A DNA stretch of 64,000 bases, from the NCBI GenBank assembly GCA_038025085.1, contig CM076154.1, positions 36,250,501 through 36,314,500 of the forward strand, written 5' to 3'. Under the pieces are notes generated by a model. The model did not search any database. It saw nothing but the letters and a program-made list of their open reading frames with translations, and was not told where the DNA came from. Origin of the DNA: Tetragonia tetragonoides. Lineage: Eukaryota; Streptophyta; Magnoliopsida; Caryophyllales; Aizoaceae. Every line of letters starts with the position of its first letter. The stretch's first letter is position 1. Position numbers and translations under genes: made by a program. Below, piece by piece: positions 1 through 12,221 of this stretch.

Positions 1-695
1 GAATTGGTAGTTTTCTATATGTAGAGTGTTGATATCTTCTTCTACTTATCAATAGATTATCATAGGGTTTCATAAGTTTAAAGGGTTGTAATATCAATTG
101 ACCTATAAATCACCGGCCATAGCCTCACCATTTAAGAAGATTACAAGTCCGCCGTCTTTACTTCATGTATCAATTTCCATCCCAATTTGATATATGCAAT
201 CCCTTTTAATAATAACAAAATAAAATTTGATAAGTTGGTAATAACCACTTTAAAAATAATCAACAAAAGAAAAAACGAGAGTTGGTAATCGTGAAGTATT
301 ATTCATGTCACAATATATAGAGACGAAGTCAGGAGATAACCTTAAAGAGGCCCATAAGAAAGAAAAACAATGTATAACTGATCAAATGTTCTCCATATTG
401 TAAGGGGAATGCATAAGGATAAGGGGCGACCATGGCCTACCCAGACCCCTCATGATCCTTCATACATGTATAATATTCCAATGAAAGGATAAAGCTATGA
501 AATTGTTTTTTGGTGCAAAAAGCCATAAAATTGTTAAATCTACTGGAATTCATGTAGAATTAGAACATGCAGGATTACTAGACCAATACAATAGGATGTC
601 CACTGATTACGCTATGCAGTATACATACTAATCGAACAACAAGAAGGATTAATTAAGCCCAATTACATGTCCATTTGGATGGTTTAAAACTCAAC
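1..695. other. Intergenic, no feature seen
   Basis: AT-rich sequence with no reading frame, tRNA-like box or terminal repeat that I can support. The satellite array begins at about its right edge. Confidence 0.5.
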
Positions 696-3035
696 GCTTA
701 GTATAATCCACACTTTTTAGGCTTTTGAGACGCTCCAAGATGAAAATGGATATTTTTGCATCACATCGTACGAGATATCTTTGGGGAATATAGGAGCCCC
801 CGGGGTTAGTTATCACGTGTCTGATAGGCTTGTAAGGGAATTTTTACAAGACACCAATGTAAGAGTCGGAACACCGACGGCATAGGTGATATCAGAATTT
901 GAAGGACCGGATGATTCTCCAGGGACACCGAGGCTCCTCTAAGATCATGATAGACCTCACAGAAAAGTTTGGGTAAAAATGACACCCGAGCCCCAGGAAG
1001 CCGAGAACGAAGGCTATAATCCACGTTATTTTGGGCTTCTGGTAGGCCCCAGAACGAAGGTGGATATTGTCGCACCACATTGCACGGAACACTCCTAGGG
1101 GACATGGGAGGCCATTGGGGTCGCTTATCCGGTCCTTAATAGACTTCGAAGGGTGTTTTACGGGACACTAATGTAAGAGTTCAAACACCAAAGGCGTGGG
1201 TGATATCAAAGTTCGGGGATCCGGATGACCCTCTAGAATCATGATAAACCCCCCGGAAAATTTTGGGCAAAAATGACACCCGAGCCCCGGGAAGCCGAAA
1301 ACGAAGGCTATAATCCACGTTTTTTGGGCTTCTGGTGGGCCCCAGAATGAAGGTGGATAGTTTTACACCACATTGCACGGAATACTCATTGGGGACATGG
1401 GAGGCCCTTGGGGTCGCTTATCCGGTCCTTAATAGGCTTGGAAGAGTGTTTTATAGGACACTGTGTTAGAGTTGAAACACCAAAGGCATGGCTGATATCA
1501 AAGTTCGAGGATCCAGATGACCTCCCTAGGGCACTGAGGGTCCTCTAGGGTCATGATAGACCCCCCGAAAAGGTTTGGGCAAAAATGACACCCGAGCCTT
1601 GGGAAGCCGAAAAGGAAGGCTATAATCCACGTTTTTTGGGCTTCTGGTGGGCCCCGAAACGAAGGTGGATATTTTCGCACCACATTGCACGGAACACTCC
1701 TTGGGGATATGGGAGGCCCTTGGGGTCGCTTATCCGGTCTTTAATAGGCTTGAAAGGGTGTTTTACAGGACACTGTGTAAGAGTTGAAAGACCAAAGGCA
1801 TGGGGGATATCAAAGTTCGAGGATCCGGATGACCCTCCCGGGGCAACGAGGGTCCTCTAGTGTCATGATAGACCCCCCAAAAAAGTTTGGGCAAAAATGA
1901 CACCCGAGCCCAGGAAAACCGAAAACGAAGGTAATAATCCACGTTTTTGGGCTTCTGTGGGCACCGGAACGAAGGTGTATATTTGCGCACCAAATCGTAC
2001 GGAACACTCCTAGGGGACATGGGAGGCCCTTGCGGTCGCTTATCCGGTCCTTAATAGACTTTGAAGGGTGTTTTACGGGACACTAATGTAAGAGTTGAAA
2101 CACCTAAGGCAAGGGCGATATCAAAGTTCGGGGATCCGGATGACCCTCTTGGGGCACTGAGGGTCCTCTAGGGTCATGATAGACCCCCCGAAAAAGTTTG
2201 GGCAAAAATGACATCCGAGCCCCGGAAAGCCGAAAACGAAGGCTATAATCCACGTTTTTTGGGCTTCTGGTAGGTCCCGGAACGAAGGTGAATATTTTCG
2301 CACCACATTGCGCAGAACACCCTTAGGGGACACGGGAGGCCCTTGGGGTCGCGTATCCGGTCTTTAATAGGCTTGGGAGGGTGTTTTACGGGACACTGTG
2401 TAAGAGTTGAAACACCAAAGGCATGGCTGATATCAAAGTTCAAGGATGCGAATAACCCTCCCGGGGCACTGAGGGTTCTATATGGTCATGATAGATCCCA
2501 CGGAAAAGTTTGGGCAAAAATGACACTCGAGCGCCGGAAAGCCAAAAACGAAGGCAATAATCCACGTTTTTTGGGCTTCTGGTAAGCCCCGGAACGAAGA
2601 TGGATATTTTCACAGTACAGTGAACGGAACACTCCTAAGGGACATGGGAGGCCCTTGGGGTCTCTTATCCAATCCTTAATAGGCTTGGAAAGGTTTTTCA
2701 CGGGACACTGATGTAAGAGTCGGAACACCAAAGACATGGGTGATATCGAAGTTCGGGGTTCTGGATGATGCTCCCGGGGCACCGTGGGTCCTTTAGGTTC
2801 ATAGTAGATCCCCTTGAGAAGTTTGGGAAAAATGACACGCGAGCCCCGGGAAGCCGAAAATGAAGGCTATAATCCACGTTTTTTGAGCTTCCGAGAAGCC
2901 CGGGAACGAAGGTGGATATTTTCGCACCACATTGCATCGGACACTCTTAGGGGACATGGGAAGCACCCGGGATAGGTTATCGGGTCCTTGGTAGGCTTGA
3001 AGGGCCTCTTACTGGACATCAGAGGCTAATCCACA
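696..3035. repeat. Tandem satellite, unit about 312 bp, about 7.5 copies
   Basis: One anchor motif (a run reading gggcaaaaatgacacccgag or close variants) recurs at about 973, 1266, 1577, 1889, 2200, 2512 and 2826. The spacings are 293, 311, 312, 311, 312 and 314 bases. The whole unit is repeated, including the blocks around 'ggacatgggaggccc', 'gatatcaaagttcg' and 'cgaaggctataatccacg'. The outer copies are more diverged than the inner ones. The array is clearly richer in G+C than its flanks. Several minus-strand open frames of 60-100 codons recur once per unit; they are shadows of the repeat, not genes. I do not recognise the family. A decayed multicopy gene fragment is possible but I see no support for it. 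Confidence 0.9.
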
Positions 3036-4251
3036 GTTTTCGGGTACCAAGCATCGCTCGGCACCACCCTGTGCCGCCAAACCTGCCCCCAAATCCTCTG
3101 GCTACCATTATACTGAGGTCTCATAATTTTTCCTAAATTTTTTTTTGATATTTTTTTTCTATTTTTCAGTGTACTTTTTTAATTAAAAATTAAATTAAAT
3201 AGCTACAATTTGTGAAAAGGAAACAAAATATTTTTCTGTAACTTAATAATATACTTGAAAAGTTTGAGGTGGAACTTTTGGAAAGTAATTTTTCAAACTC
3301 TCAAAACCCCGGCATGAAAGTTATGCACTACGCATGTCTATTCCTGTTAGAACCACTTAAAATTATAAGACTCTTTAATTAGTGAGTAGTTGTTTGAGAG
3401 AGGGCTTATTGGCGAAGGAAGCTAAGCGACGCGACATGAAGCGCCTATCATTTTATAGGTTATGCACTGGGCATGTCTACTCCAATATTTTTGGGTACCT
3501 GACATGGCTCCCCACCACCCTGTGCCACCAAAACCTACCCCAATCCCTCTCTAACATTAGAGTGAGCTCTCAAAAATTTTCCCAATTGTTTTTAAAGCAA
3601 TATCTAATTATTTTTTTGATATTTTTCAGCGTAACTTTTTTGTTAAAAATTAAATTAAATAGTGTTAAACATTCTACTTGGTATAACTATTCAACAAAAA
3701 CAGTGTAAAGCAAATTGCTATTATAAGCAATATATGGTACTAAGTTTAATGAAGTTGGAGGGTTATCTTGTAAAGAGAAGAGGTGTAGATACCAAATGGC
3801 TATTAACAATTGCAAAGAGATTATGAAGAACCTTACCAAAATGGGAATTAGTTGTACACGATGCCGGAAAGATGGCGGACGATGGTGATGAGATCCAGAG
3901 ATGAACGTTGAACATATGGGAATGTAGGAGATGAATTGATGGTGTGTGGTTCCATAATCTATTCATGATAGAGGAAGTATCTTTTTTTTGGGGGGGGGGG
4001 GGCTTATCAATATGTGAGAGAAATTAGCTACTACTCAATTTCTTGGATTTTGTAACGTCTTATTGTTGCTACTTTCCCTCTTTGTTTTGTTTTTACTGGC
4101 CATGAGTCACATGATATGTTATAAGTAAATTGACACGTCATTCAGCAATCTAGCGGCTGATATGGCGAGCTCTAATTTAATCATTGCGATTTAATCTAAT
4201 TATATAGATTGATGATGTTTTAAGAAGATGAGACACTAAAATGTTATATTA
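3036..4251. other. Intergenic with a diverged direct duplication
   Basis: Non-coding, AT-rich. About 3035-3205 and 3480-3665 are diverged direct copies of each other: both contain 'caccaccctgtgcc' and end in 'ttaaattaaatag'. The flanks are also related ('ttatgcact' followed by 'gcatgtcta' at about 3320 and 3460). A run of about twelve G lies near 3991. I see no gene. Confidence 0.55.
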
Positions 4252-4548
4252 GGGGCCGTTTGGTTGGGGGTAATGATTAACGGGGTAATGAAATGAATTT
4301 TTATGCTAAAATGAGAGGTATGTGAGGTAATGAGGATTAGATTTTGTGAGGAGGAGGGTAATGATTACCCCCATTTGAGAGATAATTGAAACCCACCTCC
4401 TCATAGGGTAATGATATTTTCCTATTTTCCTTCATTTTCTCCATTATCCCTTCTTAATCATTACCCTCATCACCACTTCACATTACTATTTTAGCCTAAA
4501 AACCCATTCCATTACCCCCTTAATCATTACCCCCAACCAAACGACCCC
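4252..4548. mobile_element. Tourist-like (PIF/Harbinger type) MITE
   Basis: This is a 297-bp element. The left end begins ggggccgtttggttggggg and the right end is its inverted match, finishing ccaaccaaacgacccc. Inside the ends, 'taatgattaa' and 'ttaatcatta' continue the inversion. TTA flanks the element on both sides (4249-4251 and 4549-4551), the 3-bp target duplication typical of PIF/Harbinger MITEs. It has no coding capacity. Confidence 0.88.
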
Positions 4549-5199
4549 TTAATGTAATAGAGGAGGTGAAGTTAACAAGCTTTAGTCAGATGCTTATACA
4601 TGTATAGGCCCGGGTAAAGGGTTGGGTCGGGTCATGTCGTTTATGGGTTGGGCCGGCCTATTTTGGCCGGTTTAAATTTAAAAGTGTTTTTTTTTGTGAT
4701 AAAGTAATCAGTGATTTTGCTCATTTTGACCCAATATAACTGTCTATTTTTTGAATGGGTTGGTCTAAATTGACCCGACTACTTAAGATTGTAAATGGGT
4801 TATGACTAGCTGAACAGTGAATCGAGTTATGACCCGCTGGACATTGAATTGGGCCAGGTCAGCTCTAGGGGCATCTCCTATTTATCCAGGTGTATACATG
4901 TATGATGTATCCATTACTTGACATTTAAAAAGAAAAAAAAAACTAATTACCCATAAATGTGGCAAGAGAGATGATATACTTCACATTTCAACAGCAGATA
5001 AACAGACAACAGCTGAAGACTTTAAACTTAAAGCCATCCCAATTATCTCCATATATGCTAGTATACATGCTCCACAAAAATATTTGATTGTGGGCCTGTG
5101 GTACCACACAACACAACAGAGAAACTGAGACAGAATGACAAAGAGAAAAGAAGAAAAAAACCCACAAAAAATCCCCCTAGAAACACAAACTTGACACTA
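4549..5199. other. Intergenic / 3' flank of the SINAT gene
   Basis: No gene seen. About 4600-4880 has several short 'gggttggg' and 'tgaccc' type blocks that look like a decayed repeat. The stretch next to 5199 is probably the 3' untranslated region of the SINAT gene. I could not pick a certain poly(A) signal. Confidence 0.4.
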
Positions 5200-8100
5200 T
5201 TAGCTACACACATTTGGCATGCAGGGGGCAGCATCAGGGTTTTGCTGCTCCTTCCATATCCTCCCAGTAACCCTCAGCTTCAACTCCTTCCTGTCACCAC
5301 CAGAGAAGAAGAGAGCCATGTTACGTTGGATGATAAGACCGTCATGGCTGTCCCTCACTTTGCGGTGGCTATCCCGGATGCTTCGAGGGGTACCTTCGAA
5401 TATAAGTTTCCTCCCGTTCCCACCAACTTCCAGGCTGTAGCTGTAGTTTCGGGCGTCATTTTCATCACCCATAAAACGGAGGAATGCCATGTAGACAGGG
5501 GCCATGCCCAGCTGGAACGCTTCAAAGTGGAGGCAAAAATATTGACCAAAACAATGGAAGACCTAACAATTTGAACAAGTGATGTCAGTGTCAAAAGTTG
5601 GAATTAAGCCATCCCTATACAGCTATACGCCTATACGTGACAAATAGACAGCTTAAAACCAACACCTATCAACATATGATTATACTGTAAGGACAAACTG
5701 GCAGCTTAAAGCCAACAACTATTCACACGTATATCATGTTGGAGTAAAGAAAATTGAACGACAAATGGAAAGCTTAAAACCAGCAGCTTTCACACGTATA
5801 ATCGTATGGACTAAAGAACGTTGGTAGAAAAAATTCATTTACTTCAAAATAAAGTTTCACATATTTCTCCATATCAAGCCAGAATTGTATGCACAACTGT
5901 GTGTGCAAAGTAAGCAACTCACAAATACAGAACGCATAAGAAGGTTAAGATGCCTTGAGCTAGGGGAACTAACATGCGGCAAATGAAACTAAAATCCAAA
6001 ATAAGGGCAGAAGATGAAATTCAAATCCAAATTTGATAGTAAGAGGAACATTTCACTTACTGTCAACATCCAGGTTGCATTTTCCACTTCCCGGGGATTG
6101 GATTTTACATAGCGATGATTGAATGTACATCCAGTGTGCATATCCACCTTGTGATCATCTCTGAGATGGGTAACCAGGGTGGGAATATCTCCACCAACAG
6201 AGCACTCTGATCCGGCATAAGGGCAGTTGTATGGCCTAAAATTGCACAGTCCCTCATGCTTGAGTTTGCTGTAATAAGGAAATATTTCTGGGCATCCCAA
6301 ATTGTAATATCTACATGGTAATTCAAGTGATTCTGCCACCTTCTCCAGCGCTAAGCACCTAATATCACCAAGCTCCTGCCTACAAGTGGGGCATCGGTTC
6401 TGAACCCTTGCTTTACAGGTGGAGCACAGTGTGTGCCCATTATGGCACTGCAGTTAAACCAAACCATCTCAGTTATCTGAACTCTTTTCCCTTCACAAGC
6501 ATATTAGCAAAGAAAAACTGCAGGCCTCAACCAGTGAAGACCAGAAATAAGAATCCACAATGTATGTAGCCAGAATAGTAGATACCATAATCCATATTTC
6601 AACATATAGCAATTAACCTGAAGACTTGGCTGTGTGACCACACAAACACAAAAGGAAAGGTAAAGGGAGCAGGCAACCACAACATTGTTTTCACCCAAAG
6701 GCAAATAACAAAGTTCTATCCAGTAGCAAAAAGACATAGAAAGAGCTTATGAGCTTCGTTATCCAAGATGTCATAAAACTTTTTAGGAGCAAATCAGTCC
6801 AGAAGATAGTAAGAGCGATTTGATCATCAGCAAGCACTCTTCTACTATGTAATGCAGCATACCTTTTTAGGAAAACTGTACAACCTCCAACACAATACAT
6901 AAGTATAGGTCTATGACAACAACTATGCAATCATCTGACAAAAGGGAATAAAAATCATAAAATCAGTCCTAACAATGAACTGGTTCAAGTCCCCTATGAC
7001 AACAAACTGATGAAGAACCTCTCCAACATAAAGAAGTCCTCCCAAAACTTAAAATCCATTCCATTCACCATTCTGAAAAATGACATTGCCTTTGAGATTG
7101 AGGTGTCTTTCTAACCACTTGAAGGACAAGAAATAAAACATACATCCTAAAATAACTAAAATACTACTTTCCTAACAATATGTTTAAATTATATCCTAAG
7201 AAAATACCCCTAATATAAAACTTCAAAATTAGAAAATCATGGATTAAATTATAATTCTAAAATTACTATTTCTATGCCATTAATCTTTAACTTTCCTAGC
7301 TCCTTTGCTTGCCGCATCATCAGGACATTGAACTTCACAAGAATATTCAGAGATCAGTCTGATCCATAAAAGATCTGGATCACAGATTTTGAGATCGTAA
7401 TCCCTTCTCAAAGTCCTTTAGTGTCCACAGAAGGATCCTTCGGCTCATGCACATAGCAGCAGCACAATATTGTTGGCAACCAATTCAAACTTAGGTTCCA
7501 CCTGGTGATATCTTCAGCAATGTTTTGTCATATTTATGTAACAAAATGCTACCTTGTCTTAAGAGATTACAGACACAGTTTTGTATGCGTGCTACTAAAT
7601 CGCCCCCCTCCCCAAAGTAAAACCAGCCATTTATCCTTTTTTCCCTACATTGCAATTATCTTCTGTACCTAAAGCATAAAAAGTTCTGTTAATATCATAA
7701 TGGAGCAGATTATCAATTAAAATTTAAAAGTTTGAGTGAATTCGGAAAGCAACCACTTTCAGGGCTCGTTAACTTGGGAGTAATGGTAATTAATATGTAA
7801 TGCACCATTTTATTGAGTAGAGATAGAGGTGGAAAGGAAAAGAGGAAGAGGAGAGAGATAGGAAGAGGGCCATTGATAACACAAACCAACGTAATCAAGT
7901 TTACATTAAAGTCAAATAATTGTGATTACATTGGCTCATGTAAAAATTACAATATTCCCATCTATCTCCTCTCCCTCCTCTCCTTTTCACCTGTAGCTTT
8001 ACTCAATAAAATGGTGCATAACACTGTAAATACCAATACTCCCAAGTCAAATTTCAGTATCAGATCCAGCACCTCAAAAGTTTGTTCATCAATGCTGACA

Positions 8101-9372
8101 CTATGACTGACACCAAATATTTACCGCATTTCCAATTATGCTCGTTACGGGTATTACTTCTGATAAATTACATGTATTCTACCACTAAATACTACGTCAA
8201 CATAGAGCAAAATTCAAGAGAGAATTGTATCGCAAATTCACAACTAAAGTCAAAGATTGTCATAGCAAAGCATCTAGTGACTTATGAGTAAGAGTAAACA
8301 AAGTCTTTGGTCCTAATTGCTACACTAAAGTAGTGTATAATCTAATTTTAGAATCTCGGTAACTTCCATAGACCATAAGCTGACGTCTCCAAAGCCTCTT
8401 GGTGTCCTTGGCTTTCTGAGCTTCCGCAGGAACTAAGCATATCTAGGTATTTACCAGAGCCTCTGACATAGAGTACAACAGACACACATTTGACTCCTAC
8501 CACCTTAATGAAAAAAAATAAATAAAATTGGTCCCAAGAATTAATTTCTACATCTGAAACCATTGTCTCGGCTTGCCACAGCATTCATTGAACAGTAACT
8601 GTTAAGATGCCGTGAGAGAATGAAAGTGTATATTTTAGGAAACCGGGTATGATCTAGGGCAATTCAAAAATAAGTGATACAATCAATCAATTTGTAACGG
8701 AGGTGCAAGCTAAAATAGTTGCATTCTAGTACATTTTGGACTTTGATCTCTTAGTTTCATGATCTACCCATCATTGTAATTTTATCCTTTTGATCAGCTG
8801 CTACAAATGAGGCAACTAGTTCAGATTGATCAATAACAACCCAAATGTGGCCAGACATTTCAGTAGTGGATGCCTATGCTACAATCCATCATCAATCAGG
8901 GAAGCATAGTGGGCACAAAAGCCTCGTTAAATCATCACATTGCAATTCCCAATCAAAAAACACTAGTTACCCCACTTAGAATGAATTTGATACTTAAATC
9001 ACACAACCAATTCCCAATCAAGAAACAACTTTGATCAACCCCAACAAGTGCAAACAACAAAAACCCAACAAAATGCATAATTTCAAAGCAATCTAGTTTT
9101 ATAAGGGTGGGGGGTAAAATTAACAAGCATTCACCAGAGAGAGGGGAGAGAGAAACCTGATGGATCGGAGGGTACATAGAATTGGTACAAACAGGGCATT
9201 CAAGCAACTCATGAACACTAGTGGCTGGTGCAATTGCCGTGGGAACACCACCAGTATTTCTAGGCTTAACCGGAAACTGGTGGTTGTTAGGGTGGTGATT
9301 ATCAAGATGAGGGATCTCTTCTTCATCCATGCCATCAACTGAAGATACACACTCAATACTATCAATGTCCAT
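5200..9372 (-). CDS. SINAT-type RING E3 ubiquitin-protein ligase (seven in absentia family)
   Basis: Three coding exons, 9157-9372, 6061-6447 and 5200-5562 (216, 387 and 363 nt), splice cleanly at GT-AG sites. They give 321 residues, the usual SINAT length. The family ubiquitinates target proteins in the cytosol and nucleus and works as dimers. Visible parts, in order: an acidic N-terminus (about 1-50); a C3HC4 RING starting ECPVC (C59, C62) and continuing CHNGHTLCSTC from C73; a SIAH-type zinc-finger stretch (about 110-175, with LRDDHKVDMHTGC); and a TRAF/MATH-like substrate-binding domain (about 180-320, with SYSLEVGG and RDSHDGLIIQR). The first intron lies inside the RING, after PPIHQ. The start is the first in-frame ATG and gives MDIDSIE, the family's style of N-terminus. 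I cannot say which SINAT paralogue it is (SINAT2/5-like by feel). No defects seen. Confidence 0.93.
5639..5820. repeat. Short tandem repeat in SINAT intron 2, about 60 bp x 3
   Basis: Three imperfect copies begin 'acaaat' or 'acaaac' and contain 'agcttaaa.cca.c' at about 5650, 5702 and 5770. Two of them also share 'cacacgtata'. It lies entirely within the second intron. Confidence 0.6.
7773..8046. mobile_element. Foldback MITE in SINAT intron 1
   Basis: The 274-bp segment is an imperfect inverted repeat. The left end begins cttgggagtaatggtaatt and the right end reads as its inverted match, ending aatactcccaag. Farther in, 'gcaccattttattgagta' on the left pairs with 'tactcaataaaatggtgc' on the right. 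The flanking bases (taa / tca) do not make a perfect target duplication, so the superfamily is uncertain. No coding capacity. Confidence 0.7.
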
Positions 9373-9399
9373 TTCAAACCAAAATTAAATTTTGATCAA

Positions 9400-10015
9400 T
9401 CCTCAAAAATATTCACAAATCCAATTGCAAAACCCAATTCACCAAATCTCAATTGCACGAATCTTTTGTATATTTCAGTTTCTCTCTCTACAGATTTCTT
9501 CCCCCCTATTTCTGTCTCCCAGTTTGAACTTAGAGAGAGAATTCTGATCAATGCCCACAAGTATTCACAATTCGAATTTCAAAACCCAATTCACCAAAAC
9601 TCAATTGAACCTCTCAATTATAATTTCCAGTTTCTCTACAGATTTCTTCAGCCCTTTTTCTCTGTCCAAACTTGAACTTAGAGAGAGAAACAATTTTATT
9701 TGATGCCCACCAAAATTCACAAATCGAATTGCAAAACCTAATTCACCAAATATCAATCGAACCTATCTTTTGCAAATTCAGTTTCTCTCTCTACAAAGTT
9801 CCTCCCTCCTTTTTTTTCTCTGTCCCAGGTTGAACTTAGAGAGAGAGAGAAAAATTGAATCAATGCCCACAAAGTTTAACAAACTGAATTGCAATACCCA
9901 GATCACCAAATCTCAATTGAACCTCTCAATTGTAATTTCAAATTTCTCTCTCTAAAGATTTCTTCCCCTTTTTCTCTGCAACTTAGAGAGAGAGAAAAGG
10001 CGATAGAAATCTAGA
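9400..10015. repeat. Tandem repeat upstream of the SINAT start, about 155 bp x 4
   Basis: Four imperfect copies are marked by 'aacccaattcacc' or close variants at about 9431, 9583, 9735 and 9895. Each copy also carries a pyrimidine-rich block ('cagtttctctctctacag') followed by 'gaacttagagagaga' and 'atgcccac'. The array starts about 30 bases upstream of the SINAT ATG, so it covers the likely 5' leader and core promoter. CT/GA-rich stretches are common in plant promoters; any regulatory role here is inference. Confidence 0.8.
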
Positions 10016-10313
10016 GAGAGAGAGGGGAGAGAGAGTGATCTGATGGATTGATTCCAAAGAACCAAACAAAAAACCTCCCCTCACAAAAACAAAAAAAGAG
10101 AGGTTCTTTTCTTGCATTCACTCTCTTTTATTTCTCTCCTTTTTCATCCTTATTACTTTCTCTCTCTAGACTGTTAACGAGAAAAGAGAAGGTCAAGGAT
10201 CGTCGTTCATTTTCAAACTGAGGTTAACTGTTAGAGATCCAACGGGCAGTTAAGTGGCATTTTCTCGTTTTGCGGTTTTTTGGAGAAATTTGAAGAAAGA
10301 AAGAAAGAGAGAG

Positions 10314-10315
<2 letters not shown>

Positions 10316-10358
<43 letters not shown>
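10316..10358. repeat. GA microsatellite
   Basis: An uninterrupted run of about 20 GA dinucleotides, preceded by interrupted GA/GAAA repeats from about 10290. Confidence 0.9.
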
Positions 10359-10362
<4 letters not shown>

Positions 10363-10528
10363 TGAGGGCGACAGGGACAAAGGGGGGGAACATTTTAGAC
10401 ATGGAAATGTGGAGAAGTTGTAACAGTAGTAGTAGGAGGAATGGATGATGCCACGTTATTTGTGGGGCAATATAATTATTATTATTAGTTGTTATTATTT
10501 ATTTATTTATTACTATTGTTGGTGGGGG

Positions 10529-10722
10529 ACTTTTTTTTTTTTTTTTTCATGACCAACGGTATCGTCAACTATAATGATTATTTTTCGCAGCGCGCTGGTT
10601 TATAGGCACCTTAAAAGGTGGGACAGTTGGTCAAGAAATTTAAAGTTGCTCTATATCAATTTAAAACCTCAATCTTAATTAAAGACTGATGAATCTTTAC
10701 CACTCAAACACACATCGTTATA
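10529..10722 (-). mobile_element. tRNA-derived SINE copy (family 2)
   Basis: Read on the minus strand, the left side is a long A tail (the T run at about 10531-10548). The segment is clearly related to 27008-27200: both have 'ataggcacctt/taggcacctc', 'aatttaaagttgctc.atatc' and a right end with 'accactcaa'. The 27-kb copy keeps tRNA-like box A and box B; here both are eroded. Probably an old SINE insertion. Confidence 0.6.
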
Positions 10723-12221
10723 ACTGGGGGACTTTGCAGAAATGCAACTGGGACGTGCGAGAGCTACTTTACAAGTGGAATATTATGATGACTGATGACA
10801 CTTTGCTTCCTTTCAGATTTTCGTTTACCTAATCAATTCTTTTTTGCTGTTTTTGCCCTTTTGATGATTGGCTATTTGGTTGCTTGCCTTTGAATTAGGA
10901 CTTCTCTTTGTGATTTTATCTATTTTACTTTGAGAAGTTCTACAATGTCATATACAATAGTGATTATAGAGTTTTTTTTAGGATGTAGTGGGAGTATAAG
11001 TGGTAAGTGTTTCAGTTTCCAGTCCGGCTTTTCTATCTCCTTTGGTGTCTCCTTCCCTGTCCTAAAACTTCTTATTGGGCCACATAAGCAAACATATTAC
11101 ACTACAATTTTTTTAAGAAAACCGGCTTGATAGCCAAGTATATATAGAAGGAAGTTGTTACTGCCCCAAATTTGAATTATTTTCCTTTTTTGTTTTTTTC
11201 TTTTTTGCCCCACTTTCTTTTAATTACTTTTGTTTATTGTCCACTTCCTTGTTTTATGTCTCATTTCTTTATCAAAGTTTATTTTTTCACATTGTTCATG
11301 TCGTACAGCAAGAGATACTAGCTTTTCATTATTTTTGTTCATTACCCACTTCCTTTTACTTTCAACAAGTTTATTTTTCTTATTTTTTCATTTAAATAAA
11401 AATTCTGATAGTGGAATAAATGTAAGATCAGAAAATAAACGTGTTATGTATATCTGAAAACTAATCTAATATTAATGAGATTCGCCCAATTTCTTAACGT
11501 TTTTCTTGTAATATGGGCTAGATGATAGGTGAACACCTTGATTTCTGTTTATATTTGCGTCATTCTGATTTACCTTAACCATTGTAAAGTAGAATAAATC
11601 CACTTGAATCGCTAGATGTAAAAAAAAGTTCTATAACATCATCGTAACACAATCTAGTGTATTATAATCTCAAGTGCATTACAATCTCAAATTCGCAGGA
11701 CAAAATACCAACAAATTAAAACTAAAAAACCGATAACTGCAAAAAGATGTCTTCCCAAGTTTTCGTCTATCTTTCCGCGCTTCCTATGTACCTTGATCAT
11801 TGTGAAATGAGGGCAAATAGATATTTTTCATTTGTCCAGGTAGTACTTGGACCTAAAGAGAACAATAACGAATGAAGAAGTTAATAAACACTATATTAAT
11901 TAAAGGTATATCTTATAGTTCTTTACCCAAAAAAAAAAAAACAAATACATATCTTATCGTTCCAAAAAATATATAATCCCCTCTTATAGCAGCTTTGCAC
12001 CGGAAAAAAATAAAACATACATTACCTCTTGTAATCTATATATTGCTTCACTTGGTAAACTTTGCCCACGAAAATACTCCATAGTCGATGAATTCTGGTG
12101 GTTTTGACCTTCATTGCTTACCTTTAGTATAAAATAAAGTAAGATTAGGCAATAAATGTATTACATATATATTATCATAGATTTTATTTTTGAAATACCA
12201 AATATTAAGTTATAACTAAAA

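Noticed and set aside
806..2937. Series of 60-100 codon minus-strand frames
   Set aside because: They recur once per satellite unit with shifting borders and resemble no protein family.
10930..11457. Plus-strand small frames upstream of the transposase
   Set aside because: They lie in the left inverted end of the MULE; the right end gives the mirror-image frame at 15832-16140.
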